Part shown: in pieces, positions 33,933-42,336 of the stretch
Position numbering within the stretch: position 1 is the stretch's first letter
Layout of the letters: each line of letters starts with the position of its first letter
Assembly: GCF_003951285.1 (NCBI RefSeq)
Contig: NZ_RXFQ01000004.1
Location: 1 to 64,000, forward strand
Origin: Variovorax beijingensis
GTDB taxonomy: Bacteria; Pseudomonadota; Gammaproteobacteria; Burkholderiales; Burkholderiaceae_C
Length of the DNA stretch: 64,000 nt
Direction: 5' to 3'
Notes under the pieces: generated by a model
The model's database searches: none
What the model saw: only the letters and a program-made list of their open reading frames with translations
What the model was told of the DNA's origin: nothing
Position numbers and translations under genes: made by a program

Positions 33933-34816
33933 TTGCTTGTCTCCTGGGTTGTGGGATGCCTGTCTTGTTCTGCAGCGAGCGCCACCAGCCGTTCGGCCAG
34001 GCGAACGACCGGCGCGTCGACCATGCGGCCGTCGAGGCTGACCACGCCGCCGCCGGCCGAACGCACGGCCTCGATCACGCGGCGCGCCCATGCGAGCTCG
34101 CCGTCGCTCGGGCCCAGCGCGGCCTGCACCGGCGCGACCTGGTCGGGGTGGATGCACAGCTTGGCGCCGAAGCCGCCGCGGCGTGCGCGTGCCGTGTCGG
34201 CCGCCAGGCGCTGCGTATCGCGCCAGTCGGCCGTCACGCCGTCGATGGGCGCGGGCAGCCCGGCACGGCGCGAGGCCAGCAGCAGCACGAGGCGCACCGG
34301 CACCAGCTCGGCTTCGTCCGCATCGCAGGCCAGCCCGACGTCAGCCTGGAAATCGAGGTTGCCGAAGGCGAGCCGCAGCACCTGTGGCGCCGCCGCGAGT
34401 TCATCGGCCGCCGCAAGGCCGGCCGCCGATTCGACGAGCGGCACGAGCACGCCTCGAGGCCCGATGGCTTCGGCCAGCAGCCGCAGGTCGCCGGCCTTCT
34501 CCGCCTTGGGCAGCACCACGCCCTCGGCCAGCCCTTGCAAGACCAGCCCGGCCACGGCCACGCGGTCGTCCTCGTGCCACGGCGTGCCTGCGGCATTGAT
34601 GCGCACCAGCAGGCGCTGCCGGTCGGCGCCGGGCAGCGCGGCGAACGAGGCCGCAAGGCCTTCACGCGCCGCGGCCTTGCGCTCGGGCGCCACCGCGTCC
34701 TCCAGGTCGACGATCACTGCGCCCGCACCGGTGACCAGCGCGCGCGCATGGCGCTCGGGCCGGTCGGCCGGCACGAAGAGAAAGGCACGCGCCAGCGCGA
34801 GCGCTGCCGCGCTCAC
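33929..34816 (-). CDS. HpcH/HpaI aldolase / CitE-like CoA lyase, probable citramalyl-CoA lyase
   Basis: 295 residues from GTG 34816, overlapping the CoA-transferase stop (GTGA). ARAFLFVPADRPERHARALV opens the CitE fold; GAVIVDLEDAVAPERKAAAR holds the metal-binding acids; LRLAFGNLDFQADVGLACDA and GGFGAKLCIHPDQVAPVQAA are family signatures. CitE-like lyases split citramalyl-CoA or malyl-CoA. Next to a class III CoA-transferase and a MaoC-type hydratase it fits the lyase of itaconate breakdown, giving acetyl-CoA and pyruvate. The substrate is inferred from context only. Confidence 0.82.
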   Translation of the reverse strand: MSAAALALARAFLFVPADRPERHARALVTGAGAVIVDLEDAVAPERKAAAREGLAASFAALPGADRQRLLVRINAAGTPWHEDDRVAVAGLVLQGLAEGVVLPKAEKAGDLRLLAEAIGPRGVLVPLVESAAGLAAADELAAAPQVLRLAFGNLDFQADVGLACDADEAELVPVRLVLLLASRRAGLPAPIDGVTADWRDTQRLAADTARARRGGFGAKLCIHPDQVAPVQAALGPSDGELAWARRVIEAVRSAGGGVVSLDGRMVDAPVVRLAERLVALAAEQDRHPTTQETSK

Positions 34817-36018
34817 ACCGCCCCCGCCTCGCGCAGCGCCGCAATCTCCGCCTCGCTGCGTCCGAGGCCGCGCAGGATGGCGTCGGTATGCTGGCCCACG
34901 GCCGGTATCGCATCCATGCGGTAGTCGAAGGCGCTCTGGCGGCCGGCCGGCAGCAGCGCCGGAATGTCGCCGGCCGGCGAGCCCACCTGCCGCCAGCGCT
35001 CGCGCGCCTGCAGCTGCGGATGCGCCCACAGCCCGGCCATGTCGTTCATGCGTGCGTTGGCGATCTGCGCCGCATCGAGGCGCTCGACCACCTGCGCGGT
35101 GCCGAGCGCGGCAAAGGTCTCCACGATGATCGCGCGCAGCGCGTCGCGGTTCTCGTTGCGCCGCGCGTTGCTGTCGAAGCGCGCGTCGGTGGCGAGCGCC
35201 GCCTGCAGCAGCACCTTCTCGCAGAACACGCGCCATTCGCGCTCGTTCTGCAGGCCCAGCATCACGGTGCCGCCATCGCCCGCGGGAAACGGACCGTAGG
35301 GATAGATGGTGGCGTGCGAGGCGGCGCTGCGAGGCGGCGGCGACGCGCCGTCGTAGGCGTAGTACATCGGGTAGCCCATCCACTCGGCGAGCGATTCGAG
35401 CATCGACACGTCGATGTGCGAGCCCTTGCCGGTCTTGCCGCGCTGGAGCAGCGCCGCGAGGATGCCGGTGTAGGCGTACATGCCCGCCGCGATGTCGGCG
35501 ATGGAATTGCCCGACTTGCACGGATCGTCCGGCGTGCCCGTGACCGAGAGAAAACCCGCCTCGCTCTGGATCAGCAGGTCGTAGGCCTTCTTGTCGCGGT
35601 ACGGGCCGTCGTCGCCATAGCCCGAGATGTCGCAGACGATGAGCCGCGGATGCAATGCCTGCAGCGCCTCGGCGCCCAGGCCCATGCGCGCGGCCGCGCC
35701 CGGCGCGAGGTTCTGCACCAGCACGTCGGCATCGGCCACCAGCGCCTGCAGCACCGCGAGCGCGGCGGGCTGCTTGAGGTCGAGCGTGAGGCTTTCCTTG
35801 GAGCGGTTCACCCACACGAAGTGCGAGGCCTCGCCGCCCACGCGGGCGTCATAGGCGCGCGCGAAGTCGCCGGCGCCGGGGCGCTCCACCTTGATGACGC
35901 GGGCGCCAAGATCGGCCAGCTGCCGGGTGCAGAAAGGCGCGGCAATCGCATGCTCGAGCGAAACCACGGTGATGCCGTCGAGGGGTCTTGTCATGGACGT
36001 GTTTTCCGTTTTCTTCAT
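34813..36018 (-). CDS. CaiB/BaiF class III CoA-transferase, probable itaconate CoA-transferase
   Basis: 401 residues. VVSLEHAIAAPFCTRQLADL and GARVIKVERPGAGDFAR are the CoA-binding start. SLTLDLKQPAALAVLQALVA and the catalytic-Asp region SGNSIADIAAGMYAYTGILA follow, then GKGSHIDVSMLESLAEWMGY. Class III enzymes move CoA from succinyl-CoA or acetyl-CoA to a carboxylate. ATG 36018 overlaps the hydratase stop by ATGA; a second in-frame ATG at 35994 begins MTRPLDGITVV. Gene order with a MaoC-type hydratase and a CitE-like lyase supports itaconate, mesaconate or citramalate as substrate. Confidence 0.85.
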   Translation of the reverse strand: MKKTENTSMTRPLDGITVVSLEHAIAAPFCTRQLADLGARVIKVERPGAGDFARAYDARVGGEASHFVWVNRSKESLTLDLKQPAALAVLQALVADADVLVQNLAPGAAARMGLGAEALQALHPRLIVCDISGYGDDGPYRDKKAYDLLIQSEAGFLSVTGTPDDPCKSGNSIADIAAGMYAYTGILAALLQRGKTGKGSHIDVSMLESLAEWMGYPMYYAYDGASPPPRSAASHATIYPYGPFPAGDGGTVMLGLQNEREWRVFCEKVLLQAALATDARFDSNARRNENRDALRAIIVETFAALGTAQVVERLDAAQIANARMNDMAGLWAHPQLQARERWRQVGSPAGDIPALLPAGRQSAFDYRMDAIPAVGQHTDAILRGLGRSEAEIAALREAGAV

Positions 36019-36923
36019 GCGAGCACGGCCGTGGCCTGCATCGTGAGCCAGCCGTCGGCGTCTTCGCCCCAGAGGCTGAAGGCCTTGCCGTCCGTGCTGC
36101 CTTCGGCCGGCTTGCCATGCATGCGGAACGGCGCGATGTCGAAGGTCGGCCGCACGGCGCGGAACTCGAAGCGTGCGAGCTGCGCGCCCGGCACATTGCG
36201 GCGCAGCAGGTCCACGAGCAGTGTCGCGATCAGCGGGCCGTGCACGATCAGGCCCGGATAGCCCTCGACCTGCGTCACGTAGCGGCGGTCGTAGTGGATG
36301 CGGTGGCCGTTGAAGGTGAGCGCCGAATAGCGGAACAGCAGCACGTCGTCGGGCACGATCTCGCGGCTGAAGGCGGCGTCCTTCGGCGCCGGCGTGGGCG
36401 ACGGCGCCTTTTCGCCGGGCGCGGCCGCGGCGCGGTAGACGATGTCGTGCTCCTCGGTCAGCGCAAGGCCGCGCTCGTTGCGCACTTCATGGCGCACCAG
36501 CACGAACATCAGCTCGCCCGTGCGGCCGGCCTTGTGGGTGACCGAGGCGATGGTCGAGGTGCGCTCGGCCCTGTCGCCGACCCGCAGCGGGTTGCCTGGC
36601 TCCCAGGCCAGCCGCCCACCCGCCCACATGCGGCGCGGCAGCGGCACGGGCGGCAGGAAGCCGCCGCGCTTCGCGTGGCCGTCCTCACCGATCTCGGACT
36701 GGCGATGGTGCGGCAGGAAGTAGAGCCAGTGCCAGAGTTCGGGCAGGCGCGTGCCAGCAGTGGGCAACGCGTCGTCACGGTCGAGCGTGGCGGAGAGCGC
36801 ACGCACCGGAGCGGCGGTGACGTCGTCGGCCAGCGTTTCGCTGCGGCCTTGCCAGGCCTGGAGCTTTGCGAGCGTGCCGGCGTCGATCGCGCCGGGGGAT
36901 TGTTCCTGGGTGGAGTTGCTCAT
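36015..36923 (-). CDS. MaoC-like hydratase (mesaconyl-C4-/itaconyl-CoA hydratase type)
   Basis: 302 residues from ATG 36923. An N-terminal FAS1-like dehydratase half (PTAGTRLPELWHWLYFLPHH, then GGFLPPVPLPRRMWAGGRL) precedes a C-terminal hot-dog half with LFRYSALTFNGHRIHYDRRY, where Asn-Gly-His-x-Ile-His-Tyr-Asp is the catalytic MaoC motif, and EGYPGLIVHGPLIATLLVDL. This matches 3-methylfumaryl-CoA (mesaconyl-C4-CoA) hydratase and the Ich enzyme of itaconate degradation. It is second in an operon of Bug, hydratase, CoA-transferase, lyase and Bug. Confidence 0.85.
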   Translation of the reverse strand: MSNSTQEQSPGAIDAGTLAKLQAWQGRSETLADDVTAAPVRALSATLDRDDALPTAGTRLPELWHWLYFLPHHRQSEIGEDGHAKRGGFLPPVPLPRRMWAGGRLAWEPGNPLRVGDRAERTSTIASVTHKAGRTGELMFVLVRHEVRNERGLALTEEHDIVYRAAAAPGEKAPSPTPAPKDAAFSREIVPDDVLLFRYSALTFNGHRIHYDRRYVTQVEGYPGLIVHGPLIATLLVDLLRRNVPGAQLARFEFRAVRPTFDIAPFRMHGKPAEGSTDGKAFSLWGEDADGWLTMQATAVLA

Positions 36924-36931
36924 CGGTTCTT

Positions 36932-37906
36932 TCAATCGACCGCTGCGCCGGAGGCCTTGACGATGCGCGCCCACTTGGCGAGGTCGTCCTGCAGCAGTTT
37001 CGAAAATTGATCGGGCGTGGCGGGCGCCGCGATCTCGACGCCCTGCTGTTCGAGCTTGTCGCGCAGGTCCTTCGCGGCCAGCGCCTTGCGCGTCGCATCC
37101 TGCAGCTTGGCCAGCACCTCGGCCGGCACGCCCGCGGGCGCGAACAGGCCGATCCAGAGCGTGCCGTTGTAGCCCGGCACGGCCTCGGCGATGGTGGGTA
37201 CATCGGGCAGCACCGGCGAGCGCTTGTCGCCGCTCACGGCCAGCGCGCGCAGCTTGCCGGCCTTGATGTGCGAGAGCGCCGAAGGCAGGCTCGCGAACAC
37301 GATCGGCAGCTGCCCGCCGAGCACGTCGTTGAGCGCAGGCGCCACGCCCTTGTACGGCACGTGCTGCAGCGAGATGCCCGCCATGCTGTTGAGCATTTCG
37401 CCCAGCAGGTGGTTGAGCGTGCCGTTGCCGGCCGAGGCGTACTGGTAGTTGGCGCCCTTCTGCCGCGCGAGCTTCAGGAATTCGTTGAAGTCCCTGGCGG
37501 GAAACGAGGGGTTGACCAGCAGCACGTTGGGCACCGCGCCGATCAGGCCCACGGGCTTGAAATCCTTCACCGGATCGAAGCCCGGGTTCTTGTAGAGCGC
37601 CGGGTTGATGGCCTGGCTGCTGCTGATGGTCATGAGCAGCGTGTAGCCGTCCTTCGGCCCCTTGGCGACCAGCTGCGTGCCGATGTTGCCGCCCGCGCCC
37701 GGCCGGTTGTCGACCACCACGCTCGCGTTCATCAGCTCGCCGATCTTCTGGCCCACGAGGCGGCCGACGATGTCGTTGGTGCCGCCCGCGGCCTGCGGCA
37801 CGACGAGCGTGACGGGGCGCGAGGGGTATGGCTGCGCGGCAGCCGGAACCGCAGTGCAGAGCGCTGCCGCGGCAAGGGAAAGAAGCGCCAGTGCGCGGAA
37901 TTTCAT
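36932..37906 (-). CDS. Bug-type tripartite tricarboxylate receptor (TctC family), first gene of the C5 operon
   Basis: 324 residues from ATG 37906 (GGAGAC upstream), with a signal peptide MKFRALALLSLAAAALCTAV ending near AAAQ. Family marks are VTLVVPQAAGGTNDIVGRLV, VVDNRPGAGGNIGTQLVAKG, LQHVPYKGVAPALNDVLGGQ and LPDVPTIAEAVPGYNGTLWI. It lies 8 bases before the hydratase gene and opens the operon. A second Bug gene closes the same operon, so two receptors with different ligands may feed one pathway. Divergent LysR gene upstream. Confidence 0.9.
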   Translation of the reverse strand: MKFRALALLSLAAAALCTAVPAAAQPYPSRPVTLVVPQAAGGTNDIVGRLVGQKIGELMNASVVVDNRPGAGGNIGTQLVAKGPKDGYTLLMTISSSQAINPALYKNPGFDPVKDFKPVGLIGAVPNVLLVNPSFPARDFNEFLKLARQKGANYQYASAGNGTLNHLLGEMLNSMAGISLQHVPYKGVAPALNDVLGGQLPIVFASLPSALSHIKAGKLRALAVSGDKRSPVLPDVPTIAEAVPGYNGTLWIGLFAPAGVPAEVLAKLQDATRKALAAKDLRDKLEQQGVEIAAPATPDQFSKLLQDDLAKWARIVKASGAAVD

Positions 37907-37978
37907 TGTCTTTGTCTCCATGGCCGCATGGTGTTCTGCCGTGGCAGCGCGCGCAATCTTCGATTTCGGAACCCAGCC

Positions 37979-37993
37979 TTCTGAAATACCGAA
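37979..37993. promoter_or_regulatory. LysR-type binding box
   Basis: TTC-N9-GAA (37979-37993) contains a T-N11-A motif and lies in a larger imperfect dyad (CCCAGCCTTC and GAAGGCTTGGG). It is 23 bases before the LysR start and 73 bases from the divergent Bug start, the expected position for autoregulation and activation. Confidence 0.55.
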
Positions 37994-38016
37994 GGCTTGG
38001 GCCTTACGATGGCGCC

Positions 38017-38928
38017 ATGCTTTTCGACCTGACCGACTTGCGCCTTTTCGTTGCCACGGCCGAGCTTGGCAATCTCACGCGCGCGGCCGAGCGGCAGCAC
38101 CTGTCGCTCGCGGCGGCCAGCGCGCGCATCAAGGCACTCGAAAACCAGGCCGGGCTGCAGCTGCTGCAGCGCGAAGCCCGCGGCGTGCGCCTGCTGCCAC
38201 CGGGGGAAGCCTTCCTGCACCACGCGCGCCTCGTGCTGCACCAGACCGAGCAACTGCGCGCCGACCTGCTCGAATACGGCGGCGGGCTGCGCGGCCACCT
38301 GCGCGTGTTCGCCAACACCACGGCGGTGACCGATTTCCTGCCCGAGATCCTGCCAGGCTTTCTTGCGCGCAACCCGCGCATCAACGTCGACCTTCAGGAA
38401 AAACCGAATGCTCAGATCCCGCGCGGCGTGCTCGATGGCCGCGCCGACATCGGCATCGTCGCGGGCCGCGTCGACACGCTGGGCCTGGAAGCGATCCACT
38501 TCAGCACCGACCGGCTGGTGCTCGTCACCTCGCACAAGCACCGCTTCGCGAAGCGCCGCAGGATTTCATTCGCGGAAACGCTCGACGAAGACGCCATCGG
38601 CATGCAGCAAGGCAGCACCTTGCAGACCTTTCTGGCGCAGATCACCGACAACCTCGGCAAGCGGCAGAAGCTGCGCATCCAGCTCGGCAGCTTCGATGCC
38701 ATGTGCCGGATGATCGGCAGCGGCGTGGGCATCGGCGTGGTGCCGGAATCGGCGGCCCGACGCAATCAGGAAAGCATGCAGCTCGCGCTGATCGATCTCA
38801 GCGATGCATGGTGCGTGCGGGAGCGCTACCTGCTGGTGCGTGACCGGGCGGCCCTGCCGATCTACGCGCAGGCGCTGGTCGAGACGCTGTGCCAGCACTA
38901 CGCGGGGGAGCAGGCCGCCGTCGATTGA
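38017..38928 (+). CDS. LysR family transcriptional regulator of the C5-dicarboxylate operon
   Basis: 303 residues from ATG 38017. The HTH (LTDLRLFVATAELGNLTRAA, then LAAASARIKALENQAGLQLL) is followed by a substrate domain (VFANTTAVTDFLPEILPGFL; MIGSGVGIGVVPESAARRN). It is divergent from the operon beginning at 37906, with a T-N11-A box between. A pathway acid or its CoA ester is the likely inducer, as for the LysR regulators linked to itaconate genes in Pseudomonas and Yersinia. Confidence 0.87.
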   Translation: MLFDLTDLRLFVATAELGNLTRAAERQHLSLAAASARIKALENQAGLQLLQREARGVRLLPPGEAFLHHARLVLHQTEQLRADLLEYGGGLRGHLRVFANTTAVTDFLPEILPGFLARNPRINVDLQEKPNAQIPRGVLDGRADIGIVAGRVDTLGLEAIHFSTDRLVLVTSHKHRFAKRRRISFAETLDEDAIGMQQGSTLQTFLAQITDNLGKRQKLRIQLGSFDAMCRMIGSGVGIGVVPESAARRNQESMQLALIDLSDAWCVRERYLLVRDRAALPIYAQALVETLCQHYAGEQAAVD

Positions 38929-39316
38929 GTGCCCAAAAACAAGGACTTGCGGGCGAATTGTGAAGAAGCCTATGCCATCCCCATTTTCCGTGGACAACTT
39001 TGGGGATAACTGATGCTCTTCCTTGTAAAGCCGATCTAACTCGTTGTTTTACAAGGGGAATAATCAGTTTGCTCAAAATTTGGGCGGTGAACAAAGTGAG
39101 CCGCGCCTCCTCGGGGCTGGCAGCGAGCTGTCGTCTTTTGTTCAGGGTGGGTGCCCAGTACTCCCCTGCGCGAATGTCCCCCGGCCTGCGGCCTCCTCCT
39201 TGATTTCGCTGCGCAAGGCACCCCATCGACGGGAGCGCACCCTGAACAGCAGCGCCCCGGATCAGGACACTCCACGCGCACCCCGAACAGAGATGCGCGT
39301 GAAAGGCCAAGGGAGC
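38929..39316. other. Gene-free region with several inverted repeats
   Basis: These 388 bases hold no convincing gene. Three structures are visible: CCTTGTAAA/TTTACAAGG (39021-39029 and 39048-39056), GTTCAGGGTG/CACCCTGAAC (39140-39149 and 39238-39247), and CACGCGCA/TGCGCGTG (39273-39280 and 39294-39301). The middle pair encloses about 88 bases and could bound a small repeat element. The last is near the phaA stop and may be its weak terminator. Confidence 0.55.
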
Positions 39317-40495
39317 CTATCGCTCGATCGTCAGCGCCACGCCCATGCCGCCGCCGATGCACAGCGACGCAATGCCCTTCTTCGCGTTCTGGCGCTGCAT
39401 CTCGTGCAGCAGCGTCACCAGGATGCGGCAGCCCGACGCGCCGATCGGGTGGCCGATGGCAATGGCGCCGCCGTTCACGTTGACCTTGTTCACGTCCCAG
39501 CCCATTTCCTTGTTCACGGCGCAAGCCTGCGCGGCGAAGGCTTCGTTGATCTCGAGCAGGTCGAGATCGGCGGCCTTCCAGCCGGCGCGCTGCAGCGCCT
39601 TGGTCGACGCGGGCACCGGGCCCATGCCCATGATCGCCGGGTCGAGGCCGGCCGTGGCGTAGCTCGCGATGCGGCCCAGCGGCTTGAGACCGAGCGCGGC
39701 CGCCTTCTTGGCCGTCATCACCATCACGGCGGCGGCACCGTCGTTCAGGCCCGAGGCATTGCCCGCGGTCACGCCGCCGGCCTTGTCGAAGGCAGGGCGC
39801 AGGCCCGCCAGGCCTTCGGCGCTGGTCTTGCGGTTGATGAACTCGTCCTTGTCGAAGACGATCGGATCGCCCTTCTTCTGCGCGATGCTCACGGGCACGA
39901 TCTCGTCCTTGAACTTGCCGGCATCCTGCGCGGCCGCGGCCTTGGTCTGGCTGCCGAGCGCGAGCTCGTCCTGCGCGGAGCGGTCGATGCCGTACTTCTT
40001 GGCCACGTTCTCGGCCGTGATGCCCATGTGGTACTGGTTATAGACGTCCCACAGGCCGTCCACGATCATGGTGTCGACCAGCTTCCAGTCGCCCATGCGC
40101 TGGCCGTTGCGCGAATTGGGCAGCACATGCGGGGCAGCGCTCATGTTCTCCTGGCCGCCGGCAATGACGATCTCGCTGTCGCCCGTGGCCACGGCCTGCG
40201 CCGCGAGCATGACGGCCTTCAGGCCCGAGCCGCACACGGCGTTGATGGTGAGCGCCGGCGTTTCCTTGGTGCCGCCGCTCTTGAGCCATGCCTGGCGCGC
40301 GGGGTTCTGGCCCGCACCGGCGGCCAGCACCTGGCCCATGATGGCTTCGCCGACCTGGTCGGCCGTGAGATTGGCGCGCGCAATCACTTCCTTGATCACG
40401 AGGGCGCCCAGCTCGGTGGCTGCAATGCCGGCGAGCGAGCCGCCGAACTTGCCGACCGCCGTGCGTGCAGCCGAAACGATGACGATGTCTTCCAT
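39317..40495 (-). CDS. phaA: Acetyl-CoA acetyltransferase (beta-ketothiolase)
   Basis: 392 residues. It condenses two acetyl-CoA to acetoacetyl-CoA, the first step of PHB synthesis. IVSAARTAVGKFGGSLAGIA is the typical start; the nucleophilic Cys is in INAVCGSGLKAVMLAAQAVA. NVNGGAIAIGHPIGASGCRI carries the catalytic His and the C-terminal ASLCIGGGMGVALTIER the second Cys. It follows the PHA synthase gene on the same strand by 51 bases, so the two are probably cotranscribed, with phaB elsewhere. Confidence 0.93.
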   Translation of the reverse strand: MEDIVIVSAARTAVGKFGGSLAGIAATELGALVIKEVIARANLTADQVGEAIMGQVLAAGAGQNPARQAWLKSGGTKETPALTINAVCGSGLKAVMLAAQAVATGDSEIVIAGGQENMSAAPHVLPNSRNGQRMGDWKLVDTMIVDGLWDVYNQYHMGITAENVAKKYGIDRSAQDELALGSQTKAAAAQDAGKFKDEIVPVSIAQKKGDPIVFDKDEFINRKTSAEGLAGLRPAFDKAGGVTAGNASGLNDGAAAVMVMTAKKAAALGLKPLGRIASYATAGLDPAIMGMGPVPASTKALQRAGWKAADLDLLEINEAFAAQACAVNKEMGWDVNKVNVNGGAIAIGHPIGASGCRILVTLLHEMQRQNAKKGIASLCIGGGMGVALTIER

Positions 40496-40546
40496 GAGGT
40501 TCTCCGTTGAAGTGATGAAGTGATTTGAAGTCGTGGTTGTGAAGGG

Positions 40547-42301
40547 TCAGGCTCTTGCCTTGACGTAGCGTCCGGGCGCCGGTTCGATGGCCTTGTAGGC
40601 CTTGCCGTTGCCATAGGCCTTGGGCGCCGGCACCTGCTTGCCCGCATGGCCCTTGAGCCATTGGGCCCAGTCGGTCCACCAGCTGCCGGGGTGCTCGGTC
40701 GCGCCGGCCAGCCATTCGGCCTGGGTCTTGGGGAACTTGCCGTCTTCGCGTATCCAGTGGCTGCGCTTTTTCTTGGCGGGCGGATTGATCACGCCCGCGA
40801 TGTGGCCCGAAGCGCCCATGACGAAGCGCTTCTTGCCCGGCAGCAGCTGCGTGGACGCATAGGCGCCGCCGATCGGCACGATGTGGTCTTCGCGCGAGCC
40901 GTAGATGTAGGCCGGGATGTCGATCTTGCCCAGGTCGATCTTCTCGCCACAGACCGTGAGCGCATTGGGCTTGGCGAGCTTGTTCTCGTGGTAGGTGTTG
41001 CGCAGGTACCAGGTGTAGAACGGGCCCGGCAGGTTGGTGGCGTCGCTGTTCCAGTAGAGCAGGTCGAAGGGCGGCGGGGTCTCGCCCTTCAGGTAGTTGC
41101 CGACCACGTAGTTCCAGACCAGGTCGTTGGGGCGCAGGAAGCTGAAGGTCGATGCCAGGTCCATGCCCGGCAGCAGGCCGCCCTTGCCCAGCTGCATCTC
41201 GCGGTACGCCACCATCGCCTCGTCCACGAAGATGTCGAGGATGCCGGTGTCGCTGAAGTCGAGAAATGTGGTGAGCAGCGTGACCGAGGCGGCCGGCTTT
41301 TCGCCGCGCGCCGCAAGCACGGCCAGCGCGGTGCTCAGGATGGTGCCGCCCACGCAGAAACCCAGCGCGTTGATCTGCTTGCTCCCGTCGATCTCCTGCA
41401 CGAGGTGGATCGCCTTGATGGCGGCGTTCTCGATGTAGTCGTCCCAGGTGGCGTTGGCCAGCGATTCGTCGGGGTTGCGCCAGCTCACCACGAACACGCG
41501 GTGGCCCTGCTCGTTGGCATAGCGGATCAGCGAGTTTTCGGGCTGCAGGTCGAGGATGTAGAACTTGTTGATGCACGGTGGCACCAGCAGGAACGGCCGT
41601 TCGTAGACCTTGGCCGTGAGCGGCTTGTATTCGAGCAGCTGGAACAGCTCGTTCTCGAACACCACGGCGCCCTCGGTGGTGGCCACGTTGCGCCCCACTT
41701 CGAAGGCGCTTTCGTCGGTCATGCTGAGGTGGCCCTGCTTCATGTCGTGCAGCAGGTTCTGGATGCCCTTGGCAATGCTCTCGCCCTGCGTGTCGATGGC
41801 CTTCTTCTGCGCCTCGGCGTTGAAGGCGAGCGAATTGCTGGGCGACGCCGCCGCCATCCACTGCTCGACCGCAAAGCGCATGCGCGCCTTGGTCTTTTCG
41901 TCGGCATCGATGGCCTCGGCCATGCTGAGCAGGGTGCGGCCATTGAGCAGGTAGACGGCCGCGGAGAAGGCCGCGAGCGGGTTGCTGCCCCAGGCTTCGC
42001 CCGCAAAGCGCTTGTCGCCCTCGGGCCTGGCTTCCAGGCCGCGGCGCCAGAGCTCGGTGGCTTCGGCCATGTACTGCTGCTGGATGGATTGCAGCTTCTC
42101 GGGTGCGATGGAGACTTTCGGCAATTCAGGCAGCTTCGCCGCCGGCGGCGATTGCCACAGCGGCATGCCACCGCCGTTGAAGGCCGAGGCCCCCTGTACG
42201 GCGGACTGCTGGAGCGATTCCAGCGCCTTGGTCCATCCCTCTGAAAGAGCCTGCTGGAAGGGCGCGAACGCATCGGCCCCCGTGGCTTGTTGCTTCATCA
42301 T
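40547..42301 (-). CDS. phaC: Class I poly(3-hydroxyalkanoate) synthase
   Basis: 584 residues, normal for class I. The lipase-like box GFCVGGTILS holds the catalytic Cys; YGSREDHIVPIGGAYAS the catalytic Asp and MGASGHIAGVINPPAKKKRS the His. FLLVPPCINKFYILDLQPEN and WRNPDESLANATWDDYIENA are PhaC signatures. The first 90 residues form the usual variable N-terminal domain. It polymerises 3-hydroxyacyl-CoA on the PHA granule surface. ATG 42301 is preceded by GGAGAC; phaA follows. Confidence 0.94.
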   Translation of the reverse strand: MMKQQATGADAFAPFQQALSEGWTKALESLQQSAVQGASAFNGGGMPLWQSPPAAKLPELPKVSIAPEKLQSIQQQYMAEATELWRRGLEARPEGDKRFAGEAWGSNPLAAFSAAVYLLNGRTLLSMAEAIDADEKTKARMRFAVEQWMAAASPSNSLAFNAEAQKKAIDTQGESIAKGIQNLLHDMKQGHLSMTDESAFEVGRNVATTEGAVVFENELFQLLEYKPLTAKVYERPFLLVPPCINKFYILDLQPENSLIRYANEQGHRVFVVSWRNPDESLANATWDDYIENAAIKAIHLVQEIDGSKQINALGFCVGGTILSTALAVLAARGEKPAASVTLLTTFLDFSDTGILDIFVDEAMVAYREMQLGKGGLLPGMDLASTFSFLRPNDLVWNYVVGNYLKGETPPPFDLLYWNSDATNLPGPFYTWYLRNTYHENKLAKPNALTVCGEKIDLGKIDIPAYIYGSREDHIVPIGGAYASTQLLPGKKRFVMGASGHIAGVINPPAKKKRSHWIREDGKFPKTQAEWLAGATEHPGSWWTDWAQWLKGHAGKQVPAPKAYGNGKAYKAIEPAPGRYVKARA

Positions 42302-42336
42302 GTCTCCTGGTCCTCGCCTGAATCGGTACGGATGGC

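Noticed and set aside
39001-39016. DnaA-box-like sequence (GGGGATAACTG) hinting at a replication origin
   Set aside because: It is a single imperfect match with no cluster of boxes, no AT-rich unwinding region and no dnaA/dnaN/gidA nearby.
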